The translations under genes were made by a program, and so were the position numbers. 64,000 nt of DNA, taken from assembly GCF_003268815.1 (NCBI RefSeq), contig NZ_QLSV01000002.1:186001-250000 (forward strand). The letters are read 5' to 3'. Under the pieces are notes generated by a model. That model was not told the origin of the DNA and ran no database searches. It saw only the letters and a program-made list of their open reading frames with translations. Within the stretch, counting starts at the first letter, position 1. Every line of letters starts with the position of its first letter. This DNA comes from Flavobacterium lacus. Its GTDB lineage: Bacteria; Bacteroidota; Bacteroidia; Flavobacteriales; Flavobacteriaceae. Shown here one piece after another: positions 15,116 to 24,243 of this stretch.

Positions 15116-17926
15116 ATGAAATTCAATTTAACTTTAATTACACTTTTAATTACGTTCTTCTCGTATGCCCAGAAAGGCAGCGTAAAAGGTACATTGACTG
15201 ACAAAGATATGAACAATGAACCACTTCCTTTTGCAAATGTTCAATTAAAAGGAACAACAATTGGAACTACTACAGATGAAAATGGTAAATATAGTATTGA
15301 TGCTGAACCTGGAAATTATAAAATAGTTTTTAGTTTTTTGGGGTATGAAAGCGTTGAAGTTAGTGTTACAGTAAAAGCAAACCAAACAACAACTATAAAT
15401 AGTTCATTAACTGCCGGTGGTGGAGTTGCTCTACAAGATGTTGTTGTGGCTACTACAAGGAGAAAGAATACAGAGTCTGCCCTAGTAATGGAAATGAAAG
15501 AGGCAAAACAAGTAATAAGTGCGATTTCTGCCGAACAAATGAGTAAAGGCACAGATAGTAATGCTGCACAAGCCATGCAACGTGTTCCTGGAGTTACTAT
15601 TAATGATGGTAAATTTGTAATGGTAAGGGGTTTGAATGAAAGATATAATAATGTTATGATTAATGGTGCTTTGGCTCCTAGTACAGAAGTAGATAGAAGA
15701 ACTTTTTCTTTCGATTTGCTTCCCACAAGTGCCTTAGAAAAAATGACTGTTAGTAAGACTGGAGCAGCTTATTTGCCAGGAGATTTTGCTGGGGGTCTTG
15801 TAAGTGTAACTACATCGGAAAATTTCAATGATTTCACACAGTTGTCTTTTAATGTTGGTTTTAGAAACAATACAACATTTGATGATTATTTTCAGACTGA
15901 AGGTTCACCAACAGATTTTTTAGGTACTGACAATGGTTTCCGTCAATTACCAAGTGGATTTCCATCGGATAGAGATGCATTAAACAATAATGAACAAAGT
16001 GTATTAGCTGCCAACCAGCTATCAAATAATTTTAATCCTACTGAAGGATCAGCATTTTTAGATACAGGAATAGGATTTAGTTTAGGAAGACAAATAAAAT
16101 TAAAGAATGATAGATTATTGAGTACAATTAATATGCTATCATATTCAAATAAATTTCAAAATTTTACCAAAAATGTAAATACATACATTAATGATTTAAC
16201 TAGCGGAAATGTGACCCAACAGCAGTTACAAAGAGATTTTGATGATGCGTACTATAGTAATGAGGTTAGGCTATCTCTGTTATCAAACTGGTCATACCGA
16301 TATAATCCTAATAATAAAATTACATTTAAAAACTTGTATAATCAAATTGGTGAAAATTTTACGACTTTACGAACAGGTTTTGACATCGATCAAAGGCCCG
16401 GCCAGTTGCTGAATAATTACGAATTTGGCTACTCAGGAAGAAAAATATTGACATCGCAATTTAATGGAGAGCATAAACTTTCCGAAAAAAACAATATAAA
16501 CTGGGTTCTTGGAGGAAATATAATTAATGACATTCTGCCTGATTTAAGAAGATTTCGAACTTTCAGAGATATTGACACCCCAAATGCACCATTTAAAATG
16601 ATTGATCCTCCGAGTTCCAATCCATTTGATACAGGAAGATTCTACTCAGAATTAAATGAACAATCAGTTAATGGAGGAGTGGACTATGAGCATAAAATTG
16701 AGCGTGTGAAGAATGATGAAGAATTTGCCAATATAGTTCTTAAAGCTGGTGTCTTCACCGATTATAAAACCAGAGATTTTAGTGCTCGATATTTTTCTTA
16801 TTTAATTCCGGGTAATGTAAGTCCTGACAGAAAAGAAGAACTTCTTATCTTACCTTTAACTGAAGTTTTCAGTCCGGCAAATGTAACGGCTACCAATGGC
16901 TGGGTACTAAGAGAAGGTTCAAATCAAAGCGATTCGTACAAAGCTAATAATTTGCTTACAGCTGGATATGTTTATGGTGAGTTACCAATTGCTAAATTAC
17001 TTTTAACCGGAGGTGTTAGAATTGAACACAACAGGCTTGAAGTAGACGGTTTTCAAGGAATTCAAAGGTTATTAGTTGAACAACCTATTACTTCTGTATT
17101 ACCATCAGTCAATTTTAGTTATACTTTTAATGAAAAAAATCTTTTACGATTAGCTTACAGCAGAACGGTCAATAGACCTGAATTTAGAGAGATTGCACCC
17201 TTTCTTTTTTACGACTTTCAAGAAGATACCGAAGTAGTAGGTAGTACAGATCTTACCACAGCTACCATTGATAATTTTGATTTGAGATATGAACTCTATC
17301 CAAGTAAAGGAGAAACAGCAAGCATAGGTGTTTTTTATAAAAACTTTGATAAACCGATAGAATTTAATTTACCAACTGTGAGTCAACAAAGAAGAATTTC
17401 ATACACTAATTCTGATTCTGCCATCCTATATGGTGCAGAAGTTGAACTGAGAAAATCAATGAAAAATATATTCAAAACCGGTTTCTTGTCCGATTTATCT
17501 GTCAACCTAAACGCTTCTTACATTTTCTCAGAAGTTGAACTTGGCGGAGCTGCTAATATCCTTCAACAAAAAAGAGCACTTCAAGGTCAATCGCCTTATG
17601 TAGTTAATGCTGCTTTAGGATATGATAATAAGGAAAATGGTTGGAATGGTAATATTATCTTTAATCGTTTTGGAGACAGAATTTATGCAGCCGGTAGTGA
17701 AAACTTTGCAACAATATATGAAATTGCACGAAATCAATTAGACTTTACTATCGCTAAATCATTTGAAAAAGTGACTTACAAACTAGGAATTGCAAACATA
17801 CTAGATGATAAATTTCAATTTTTTCAGGACTCAAATACTGACAACAAAATTAGCGACAATGACGATCCTGTATTTGTACATAAAACAGGTGCGTTATTCA
17901 ATTTCAGCGTAACTTATAAATTTTAA
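15116..17926 (+). CDS. TonB-dependent receptor next to PhoB/PhoR-like genes
   Basis: 936 residues. Signal peptide ending SYAQ at about 19, a CarboxypepD-regulatory-like domain (SVKGTLTDKDMNNEPLPFANV ... FSFLGYESVEV), a plug with AMQRVPGVTINDGKFVMVRGL, then a barrel with TonB-receptor motifs such as LRLAYSRTVNRPEFREIAPF and a C-terminal LFNFSVTYKF. It is an outer-membrane active transporter of unknown ligand. It is followed 29 bases later by a lipoprotein gene, so the two form an operon. The promoter carries a phased repeat array suggesting phosphate-responsive activation, which would make a phosphorus-containing ligand plausible. Confidence 0.92.
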   Translation: MKFNLTLITLLITFFSYAQKGSVKGTLTDKDMNNEPLPFANVQLKGTTIGTTTDENGKYSIDAEPGNYKIVFSFLGYESVEVSVTVKANQTTTINSSLTAGGGVALQDVVVATTRRKNTESALVMEMKEAKQVISAISAEQMSKGTDSNAAQAMQRVPGVTINDGKFVMVRGLNERYNNVMINGALAPSTEVDRRTFSFDLLPTSALEKMTVSKTGAAYLPGDFAGGLVSVTTSENFNDFTQLSFNVGFRNNTTFDDYFQTEGSPTDFLGTDNGFRQLPSGFPSDRDALNNNEQSVLAANQLSNNFNPTEGSAFLDTGIGFSLGRQIKLKNDRLLSTINMLSYSNKFQNFTKNVNTYINDLTSGNVTQQQLQRDFDDAYYSNEVRLSLLSNWSYRYNPNNKITFKNLYNQIGENFTTLRTGFDIDQRPGQLLNNYEFGYSGRKILTSQFNGEHKLSEKNNINWVLGGNIINDILPDLRRFRTFRDIDTPNAPFKMIDPPSSNPFDTGRFYSELNEQSVNGGVDYEHKIERVKNDEEFANIVLKAGVFTDYKTRDFSARYFSYLIPGNVSPDRKEELLILPLTEVFSPANVTATNGWVLREGSNQSDSYKANNLLTAGYVYGELPIAKLLLTGGVRIEHNRLEVDGFQGIQRLLVEQPITSVLPSVNFSYTFNEKNLLRLAYSRTVNRPEFREIAPFLFYDFQEDTEVVGSTDLTTATIDNFDLRYELYPSKGETASIGVFYKNFDKPIEFNLPTVSQQRRISYTNSDSAILYGAEVELRKSMKNIFKTGFLSDLSVNLNASYIFSEVELGGAANILQQKRALQGQSPYVVNAALGYDNKENGWNGNIIFNRFGDRIYAAGSENFATIYEIARNQLDFTIAKSFEKVTYKLGIANILDDKFQFFQDSNTDNKISDNDDPVFVHKTGALFNFSVTYKF

Positions 17927-17955
17927 ACATAAATAACACTTAACTATTTTTTATT

Positions 17956-19365
17956 ATGAAAATTACTAAATTCTTAATGGCAAGTCTACTACTTTCCGCA
18001 TTTACTTTTGTAAGCTGTAGTGATGACGACAACAACACACCAACTACTCCTGTTGATGAAGTTGTAATTTTAGAAGGAAATCTTGAAACCACAACTTTAA
18101 CCAAAGACAATAAATACTTACTGAGAGGTCAAGTTTTTGTGAGAGATGGTAAAGTTTTAACAATTCAACCTGGAACAATTATTAAAGGAGATAAAGCTAC
18201 AAAAGGAACTTTAATTATTGACAGAGGTGGAAAAATCGAAGCAGTTGGTACAGCTACTGAACCAATTGTAATGACATCCAATTTAGCAGTTGGTGAAAGA
18301 GATAGAGGAGATTGGGGCGGTTTAGTTATATTAGGTAGAGCTACTAACAATCAACGTAATGCTCCAGGTTCAAGTACTGAATGGCCACAAATTGAAGGTA
18401 TTTCTCCTGCTGTTGAACATGGTGGAAATATTGATAATGATGATTCTGGTGCTTTAGTATATGTACGTGTAGAATACGCAGGTATTGAGTTATCACCAAA
18501 CAACGAAACTAACTCAATAACGTTAGGAAGTGTTGGAAGTCAAACGCAATTAGAGTACTGTCAAGTATCATTTGGAGGTGACGATGGTTTTGAGTGGTTT
18601 GGTGGAACAGTAAACGGAAAATACTTAATCTCTTTTGCCTCATGGGATGATAGTTTTGACGTTGACTTTGGTTATTCTGGAAAAAATCAATTTGGTGTAG
18701 AAGTGAGATATCCATCATTTGCAGATCAATCAGGTTCAAACTCATTTGAATGTGACAATGGTCCTGCAGATAATGCTTATACTTCATATACAACAGGTGT
18801 ATTTTCAAACTTTACTTGTATTGGTCCAAAAGCTACAAATACTCAAAGCATTAGTGCTAGTTACCAACATTCAATTGATTTAAGAAGAGCTACTGCTGTA
18901 ACAATTGCCAATTCAGTTTTTGTTGGATATCCAAGAGGAATCAGAATGAATCAACAATCGGTTTATAATAACTTCAATAATGATGGTAGAGGTAATTTAT
19001 TAAACAACGTTTTACACCATGTAGGTAGTTCAAAATTTACAGTTGGTTCTGGTATGACTGCTACTGCTGCAGACTTAGAAGCGTATTGGACAGCAAATGG
19101 CAACACAACCAATTCTAACGAAGATTTTGCTGCTGCTTTAACTGCGTTAGGCATAAATGGCAATGTGTTTTTCGGAGCAAATGTAACATCCGGTTATTCA
19201 TCTAACCCTAGTTTTGCAGTTACATCCGGACTATTAACAAGTGGTGCTAGTTTTACAAATTCTAAATTAGAAGGCCTAGATACTACAACCTATGTTGGAG
19301 CTTTTGGAGCTAACGATTGGACGGATGGATGGGCTAGTTTTTTACCGAACAGCAATCCTTATTAA
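17956..19365 (+). CDS. Large surface/periplasmic lipoprotein, probable beta-helix fold
   Basis: 469 residues. Lipoprotein signal peptide with lipobox Cys21 in FVSCSDDDN; the Asp-rich stretch after the Cys resembles the lipoprotein export signal for surface display in Bacteroidota. The body has repetitive Gly/Asn-rich turns (GTIIKGDKATKGTLIIDRGG, GDWGGLVILGRATNN, FGGDDGFEWFGGTVNGKYLI) suggestive of a right-handed beta-helix, though this is a visual judgement. No catalytic motif is recognised. It follows the TonB receptor by 29 bases and ends at a strong hairpin terminator at 19383-19415, so it is the last gene of the putative Pho-controlled operon. It may be the ligand-capturing partner of the receptor. 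Confidence 0.8.
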   Translation: MKITKFLMASLLLSAFTFVSCSDDDNNTPTTPVDEVVILEGNLETTTLTKDNKYLLRGQVFVRDGKVLTIQPGTIIKGDKATKGTLIIDRGGKIEAVGTATEPIVMTSNLAVGERDRGDWGGLVILGRATNNQRNAPGSSTEWPQIEGISPAVEHGGNIDNDDSGALVYVRVEYAGIELSPNNETNSITLGSVGSQTQLEYCQVSFGGDDGFEWFGGTVNGKYLISFASWDDSFDVDFGYSGKNQFGVEVRYPSFADQSGSNSFECDNGPADNAYTSYTTGVFSNFTCIGPKATNTQSISASYQHSIDLRRATAVTIANSVFVGYPRGIRMNQQSVYNNFNNDGRGNLLNNVLHHVGSSKFTVGSGMTATAADLEAYWTANGNTTNSNEDFAAALTALGINGNVFFGANVTSGYSSNPSFAVTSGLLTSGASFTNSKLEGLDTTTYVGAFGANDWTDGWASFLPNSNPY

Positions 19366-19382
19366 TATAATATAAATTTTAT

Positions 19383-19415
19383 AAAGAGCTTAACACCAAA
19401 AATGTTAAGCTCTTT
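19383..19415 (+). terminator. Intrinsic terminator after the receptor/lipoprotein operon
   Basis: AAAGAGCTTAACA (19383-19395) pairs perfectly over 13 bp with TGTTAAGCTCTTT (19403-19415), 7-base loop, followed by GTATTTTTG. It ends transcription 18 bases after the lipoprotein stop. Confidence 0.88.
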
Positions 19416-19449
19416 GTATTTTTGAACAATTCATACTCAATAAATTTTT

Positions 19450-20007
19450 ATGAAAAATTACCTATTTTTAAGTTTGTTATTTCTATTCGTTTCTTGTGAG
19501 AAAGAAAAAATTAATTCAACTCCCGATAACTATTTATCAAAAGAACAACAAGAAGATTTTAAACTATCGATTGTCCGCTATTTTGAAAAATTACCAACTA
19601 AAAAAGCCACTCACGAAACAAAATTTGATACTACACATAATTCCTATTACTTGAAGAAAGCTCAAAATAGTGATTTGTTACATTTATTTATTGATGGTGA
19701 TTCAACTTATTATTTCGCTGTTGCTAAAATTGCACCGAGTCTTAAAATAAAAAAAGTAGCCACAATTGGAAAATTGAAAAAAAACAATTCCGGTGAAATA
19801 ACGTATTATGAAGAAGCCATAAGAACTTGGAAAATGGAAGAAAAAGAATTGAAAGAAAAAACAAATTTATTGTTTGAAAAATATGTAAACAATGAAGATT
19901 TAAGTCCTTATTTTACAAAAAATTCAGGGGAAGATTTTTACATTGAATTTCCGGATGACAATAACGAATATAATGTCGAAAAAAGACAATGGGTAACTAA
20001 AAATTAG
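19450..20007 (+). CDS. Hypothetical lipoprotein
   Basis: 185 residues. Lipobox with Cys16 in FLFVSCEKEK, then a charged, Lys/Glu-rich soluble domain with no recognised motif. It lies after the terminator at 19383-19415, so it is transcribed separately from the TonB receptor operon. I do not recognise the family; a periplasm-facing or outer-membrane-anchored location is the only supported inference. Confidence 0.75.
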   Translation: MKNYLFLSLLFLFVSCEKEKINSTPDNYLSKEQQEDFKLSIVRYFEKLPTKKATHETKFDTTHNSYYLKKAQNSDLLHLFIDGDSTYYFAVAKIAPSLKIKKVATIGKLKKNNSGEITYYEEAIRTWKMEEKELKEKTNLLFEKYVNNEDLSPYFTKNSGEDFYIEFPDDNNEYNVEKRQWVTKN

Positions 20008-20104
20008 TCCATTTTGTACAAAAAAGTTTCTTTTTCACGAAGTTATAATTTTTGGTACACTATTTGAAATATTTTTTATACATTTACCAAACCAAGTCGG
20101 AAAG

Positions 20105-20446
20105 ATGAAAAAAAATTACTTTTATACTATTCTTTTAGCGGTTTTTCTTGTTTCACTGACAGTCTCTGCTCAGGAAAACAAGCCACAGCAACCCAACAAA
20201 ACTCAGGAAACTACCATTGAGGGGCTTAGCTTTTATCCTAATCCGGTGAGTAACGGAAAAGTGTACATCACCTCAAAATCATCATTAGCCAAAGAAGTAA
20301 CCATTTTTGATATTCTTGGAAAAGTTGTACTTCAAAGCACGATTAATACTAAAGAATTGAATGTTTCTTCACTTTCCCCGGGCATTTATATGATTAAAAT
20401 CAAAGAAGGTGAAGCTACGGCTACACGAAAATTGATTATCAAGTAG
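20105..20446 (+). CDS. Minimal T9SS type A sorting-domain protein
   Basis: 113 residues: a signal peptide (1-22, ending VSAQ), a polar Gln/Thr-rich linker of about 17 residues, then a complete type A C-terminal sorting domain from about residue 40 (LSFYPNPVSNGKVYI ... VTIFDILGKVV ... LSPGIYMIKIKEG ... ATRKLIIK). T9SS substrates normally carry a functional domain between these parts; here there is practically none. It is exported across the inner membrane by Sec and would be secreted or attached to the surface by T9SS. A second T9SS gene follows 110 bases downstream. Confidence 0.9.
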   Translation: MKKNYFYTILLAVFLVSLTVSAQENKPQQPNKTQETTIEGLSFYPNPVSNGKVYITSKSSLAKEVTIFDILGKVVLQSTINTKELNVSSLSPGIYMIKIKEGEATATRKLIIK

Positions 20447-20518
20447 TTAGATTTTCACTTTTTTTATAATTTAATGATTCTTTTACATACTTTTTTTCCT
20501 ACTCAGAAAAAATGTGCT

Positions 20519-20526
20519 TATCTTTG
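20519..20526 (+). promoter_or_regulatory. -7 element of the T9SS cargo gene
   Basis: TATCTTTG, exact TAnnTTTG. Transcription would begin near 20533, downstream of the ATG at 20512, which supports choosing ATG 20557 as the real start. Confidence 0.6.
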
Positions 20527-20556
20527 TCGTATAATTTTTATTTAAACATTTATAAA

Positions 20557-21357
20557 ATGAAAAAACTTTACTTTTTATTATTAATTAGTTTTACTGCCGC
20601 AGGTTTTGCACAAAACATAGTGGTGAACCCTACTTTTGCCGACGGATTAAATGGATGGTCTGCTACTGGCTCAAACTATGCATTACCAACTTTAATTACA
20701 AATGATGGACAGGACGACAGTTTTTCAGTACAATATGTTGCCACTGCCACTACTGGATTTGACCAACGATTTACTGTAGTTCCCGGAGCAACAGTTGAAG
20801 TAAGCTTTTGGTATAAAGCAGTAAGAACAGATGGAGCTGCAACAGGAAATACCGCTAGAATTTGGAGCGTATTTCAAGCAGAAGACACGACAACACCTAT
20901 CAATCCTCCGGGAACAACAGGAGCAGCAAACGACCCTTTAAGAAACAATAATGGCTACCTTCCACAAGCAACAACTTGGACATTTGTAACTGTTACATCT
21001 GAAGTACCAGTTGGAGCAAGCAGATTTCTATTACAATTGAGAGCTTATAATGGTGCGACTATCAGTTTTGATAATATATCTTTTGTTAGTCCAGGTGCTG
21101 CATTATCTACATCTTCTTTTAATTCAATTGCAGGTTTATCTTTATATCCAAACCCTGTAACTAATGGAATGCTAAACATTTCTACACAAGCTAATGCTGA
21201 GAGAACTGTCCAAATTTATGACATCTTAGGAAAACAAGTTGTCAACAAAGTAACTTCTAACGAAGCGATTAATGTTTCTAACTTAAACGCAGGTGTTTAT
21301 ATTGTTAAAATTACCGAAGAAGGAAAAACGGCTTCAAGAAAGTTAGTGATTAACTAA
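20557..21357 (+). CDS. T9SS type A sorting-domain protein with carbohydrate-binding-like jelly roll
   Basis: 266 residues from ATG 20557 (an upstream in-frame ATG at 20512 would bury the signal peptide and lies before the predicted transcription start). Signal peptide ending GFAQ at 19; then a beta-sandwich of about 160 residues beginning VVNPTFADGLNGWSATG and containing VSFWYKAVRTDG and FDNISFVSPG, as in CBM4/9-like modules; then a type A sorting domain (LSLYPNPVTNG ... VQIYDILGKQV ... LNAGVYIVKI ... SRKLVIN). Probably a secreted or cell-surface binding protein. Its sorting domain is close in sequence to that of the 113-residue protein upstream. Confidence 0.85.
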   Translation: MKKLYFLLLISFTAAGFAQNIVVNPTFADGLNGWSATGSNYALPTLITNDGQDDSFSVQYVATATTGFDQRFTVVPGATVEVSFWYKAVRTDGAATGNTARIWSVFQAEDTTTPINPPGTTGAANDPLRNNNGYLPQATTWTFVTVTSEVPVGASRFLLQLRAYNGATISFDNISFVSPGAALSTSSFNSIAGLSLYPNPVTNGMLNISTQANAERTVQIYDILGKQVVNKVTSNEAINVSNLNAGVYIVKITEEGKTASRKLVIN

Positions 21358-21377
21358 TTTTTCTTTACATAAATTTT

Positions 21378-21405
21378 AAAAGCATCAACGAAAGTTGGTG
21401 CTTTT
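21378..21405 (+). terminator. Intrinsic terminator after the T9SS cargo gene
   Basis: AAAAGCATCAAC (21378-21389) pairs with GTTGGTGCTTTT (21394-21405), 12 bp with one G-T pair, GAAA tetraloop, followed by a T-run. A textbook Rho-independent terminator. Confidence 0.9.
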
Positions 21406-21426
21406 TTTATTCCTATTTTTGTACCA

Positions 21427-22407
21427 ATGAATCCTTATCCAGACCTATTTTCTATCAGTAGTCAAAAAGAATTTGAGAAAATCACACTCAAAGTTTTTCG
21501 GCATCAGTATGATCATAATCAAGTGTATCAGGATTTTTGTTCGTTGTTGAAAAAAGATAAATCTAACGTAAAATCGATAGAAGAAATTCCGTTTTTGCCT
21601 ATTCAGTTTTTTAAAAGTCATGAGATTTTAAGTTCAAATGATTCAGTACAAGAAACCTTCACCAGTAGTGGAACCACCGGAATTTTGACAAGTAAACACC
21701 TTGTCACTGACTTGGCCATTTACGAACAAAGTTTTAGAAAAACCTTCTCCCAATTTTATGGAAATACCGAAGATTATGTTGTTTTAGCTGTACTTCCCTC
21801 CTATTTAGAAAGAGATGGTTCATCATTAATCTATATGGTTAATGATTTAATTGAAAGCTCAAATCATCCTGAAAGCGGATTTTATTTGAATAATTATGAT
21901 GAATTAATTCATAAACTTATTGAATTGGACTCTTGGGGCCACAATATACTTTTAATTGGTGTAACGTATGCTTTGTTGGATTTGGTTGAAAAGCAATCCT
22001 TTCAATTAAAAAACACCATTGTGATGGAAACCGGTGGCATGAAAGGCAAACGAAAAGAAATCATCCGCGAAGAATTACATGCTATTTTATGCGATGGTTT
22101 TGGCGTTTCCACCATTCATTCGGAATATGGCATGACTGAATTGTTGTCGCAAGCTTATTCCTTAGGAAACGGCATTTTTGAATGTCCGCCTTGGATGTCT
22201 ATTCTCATTCGTGATACGGAAGATGCGTTAAGTTATATTGATTACAGTAAAACCGGCGGAATCAACGTCATCGATTTAGCAAATATTAATTCTTGCTCTT
22301 TTATTGCTACGCAAGATTTAGGCAAAAAATATCCCAACCATTCGTTTGAAGTGTTGGGACGTTTTGATGCTAGTGATATTCGAGGGTGTAATTTAATGGT
22401 AATTTAA
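21427..22407 (+). CDS. LuxE/PaaK-like acyl-activating enzyme
   Basis: 326 residues. It resembles the acyl-protein synthetase (LuxE) branch of adenylate-forming enzymes: IPFLPIQFFKSHEI early on, the ATP-binding loop ETFTSSGTTGILTSKH at about 76-91, and METGGMKGKRKEI with DGFGVSTIHSEYGMTELLSQAYS, the aromatic YGMTE motif of the adenylation active site. These enzymes activate a carboxylate as acyl-AMP and pass it on to a protein or thiol. The acyl substrate is not evident. It is convergent with tyrS, 2 bases apart. In Flavobacteriaceae such genes are common near surface polysaccharide functions, but no such cluster is here. Confidence 0.75.
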   Translation: MNPYPDLFSISSQKEFEKITLKVFRHQYDHNQVYQDFCSLLKKDKSNVKSIEEIPFLPIQFFKSHEILSSNDSVQETFTSSGTTGILTSKHLVTDLAIYEQSFRKTFSQFYGNTEDYVVLAVLPSYLERDGSSLIYMVNDLIESSNHPESGFYLNNYDELIHKLIELDSWGHNILLIGVTYALLDLVEKQSFQLKNTIVMETGGMKGKRKEIIREELHAILCDGFGVSTIHSEYGMTELLSQAYSLGNGIFECPPWMSILIRDTEDALSYIDYSKTGGINVIDLANINSCSFIATQDLGKKYPNHSFEVLGRFDASDIRGCNLMVI

Positions 22408-22409
22408 AG

Positions 22410-24104
22410 TTACATTTTTAATATAATTTCTTTTTTTTCTAAATCAATATCATATTTAAGCTTGTCGTTATTTCTAAGTCTTAACTCAAATTTAAGTCCC
22501 TTAGGAAGCGAAATGAAACTACTTCCTCTACCTCTAAAATCAACTACACATGAATCTTTAGCATATTCTACACCTCCAATTACAGTTTTGATTTTAAACC
22601 CTGTTAATATTGAAGATGGAATTTGAGAATTTTGAATTATGCTTTTAGGCAAGACTACAAATTTCTCATTTTTATATATTCTTCTGTATTTGGACTCATC
22701 CGTGAATCCTCTTAAATTCAACTCTCCCCTAAACCTTTTGTCATATTTTACTCCATTATCTCTTATTAATCTTCTAACAGAAAATACTTTAGGTTCTGAC
22801 AACACCTTAACTATGAAGTAACTTTTCTTACCCCTTTGCAAAAGAATAAACTTGTTATTAATTAGATGATTTTTACTGATTTTAAAACCTTCTATAACTT
22901 TAGTTCTATTAACAGAAATTGAATTTTCTTTCAATGCTCTTCTAGCCTCTGAATTAGATGATAAAAATTTTGTTTTTCCGCTTAAAACTTCAACCAAATC
23001 CATACCACTACCTAAATCTTTTTCATCTATTTCAATTTGTGGAACACCTTCAAAAACATCTAAAAATGTCTCTTCATCCAATTGTTTTAAATCTTCTGAT
23101 GTTGAATTTCCAAACAAAATAGTCGACGCTTTTACTGCTTTTTCATATTCCTCTTGTGAATGTACAAAAACCGTAATTTCTTCGGCTAATTTCTTTTGTA
23201 ACAAACGTAAATGCGGTTCTTGCTGATGTTTTTCAATCAAATCTTCTATTGTAACTTTGTCTAAAAACGTAAAAATTTTAATGTATTTTTCCGCATCAGC
23301 ATCAGTCGAATTAAACCAAAATTGGTAGAATTTATACGGCGAAGTTTTATCCGCTGTTAACCAAACATTTCCTCCCTCCGATTTTCCAAATTTTGAACCA
23401 TCCGCTTTGGTAATTAAAGGCGTAGTTAACGCAAATGCTTTGGCTCCTTCGTCTTCAGTATTGACGTTTAATCGTCGCACTAATTCTGTTCCGGTAGTAA
23501 TATTTCCCCATTGATCAGAACCGCCCATTTGAAGCAAACAGTTGTAATGTTTATGCAAATGATAAAAATCGTACCCTTGAATTAATTGATAGGTGAATTC
23601 GGTAAACGACATTCCTTCGCCTTCTCCAGCGATTCTTTTTTTTACCGAATCTTTCGACATCATGTAATTGACTGTAATACGCTTACCCACATCACGGACA
23701 AATTCGATAAACGAAAAATCCTTCATCCAATCATAATTATTCACTAGAATTGGTGCATTAGCATCCGTTGAATTAAAATCTAAAAAGCAAGACAAAACGC
23801 CTTTGATTCCTTCCACATTTTTATTCAAAGTCGCTTCATCCAACAAATTCCTTTCATCCGATTTTCCGGATGGATCGCCAATCATCCCGGTTGCTCCTCC
23901 CACTAAAGCAATGGGTTGATGACCAAAATTTTTAAGGTGAACCAACAACATGATTTGCACCATACTTCCAATGTGTAACGAGTCAGCAGTTGGGTCAAAA
24001 CCAATATAAGCGGTCGTAGCTTCTTTTATCAATTGTTCTTCGGTGCCCGGCATCATGTCGTGAAACAATCCTCTCCAACGTAACTCTTCTACTAAATTTT
24101 TCAT
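22410..24104 (-). CDS. tyrS: Tyrosyl-tRNA synthetase with an extra C-terminal domain of about 130 residues
   Basis: 564 residues, against about 430 for the normal enzyme. Residues 1 to about 433 are a standard Tyr[12 protein letters not shown] (HIGH-type), [26 protein letters not shown] (KMSKS-type) and a C-terminal S4-like RNA-binding domain ([19 protein letters not shown] ... [12 protein letters not shown]). After VKVL the protein continues for about 130 residues (22412-22803) with no motif I recognise, Lys/Arg-rich and beta-prone ([19 protein letters not shown] ... [15 protein letters not shown]). The reading frame is continuous, so this is a fusion rather than a readable neighbour. A -7 element lies at 24183-24190. 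Confidence 0.95.
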   Translation of the reverse strand: MKNLVEELRWRGLFHDMMPGTEEQLIKEATTAYIGFDPTADSLHIGSMVQIMLLVHLKNFGHQPIALVGGATGMIGDPSGKSDERNLLDEATLNKNVEGIKGVLSCFLDFNSTDANAPILVNNYDWMKDFSFIEFVRDVGKRITVNYMMSKDSVKKRIAGEGEGMSFTEFTYQLIQGYDFYHLHKHYNCLLQMGGSDQWGNITTGTELVRRLNVNTEDEGAKAFALTTPLITKADGSKFGKSEGGNVWLTADKTSPYKFYQFWFNSTDADAEKYIKIFTFLDKVTIEDLIEKHQQEPHLRLLQKKLAEEITVFVHSQEEYEKAVKASTILFGNSTSEDLKQLDEETFLDVFEGVPQIEIDEKDLGSGMDLVEVLSGKTKFLSSNSEARRALKENSISVNRTKVIEGFKISKNHLINNKFILLQRGKKSYFIVKVLSEPKVFSVRRLIRDNGVKYDKRFRGELNLRGFTDESKYRRIYKNEKFVVLPKSIIQNSQIPSSILTGFKIKTVIGGVEYAKDSCVVDFRGRGSSFISLPKGLKFELRLRNNDKLKYDIDLEKKEIILKM

Positions 24105-24182
24105 GTGTGGATATTATTTACTTTTAAAATTTAAACGGAATTGCTTTTTTCGTTGGTACTTTCCGTTTAAAAATAATTTTGG

Positions 24183-24190
24183 CAAAGATA
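24183..24190 (-). promoter_or_regulatory. -7 element upstream of tyrS
   Basis: TATCTTTG on the minus strand, exact TAnnTTTG, 79 bases before the tyrS start. Confidence 0.5.
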
Positions 24191-24206
24191 GTTTTAATTC
24201 GATAAT

Positions 24207-24238
24207 TTGAAAATGTAGCACAGAAACATTTATCTTTG
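24207..24238 (+). promoter_or_regulatory. Promoter of the SDR gene at 24244
   Basis: TTG (24207-24209), 21-base spacer, TATCTTTG (24231-24238): complete TTG-N21-TAnnTTTG. It ends 5 bases before the ATG, so the leader is absent or only a few bases long. Confidence 0.7.
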
Positions 24239-24243
24239 TTTTT

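Noticed and set aside
22410..24104. Intein in tyrS
   Set aside because: The extra sequence is at the C-terminus after the S4 domain and lacks splicing blocks (initial Cys/Ser, terminal His-Asn) and a downstream extein.
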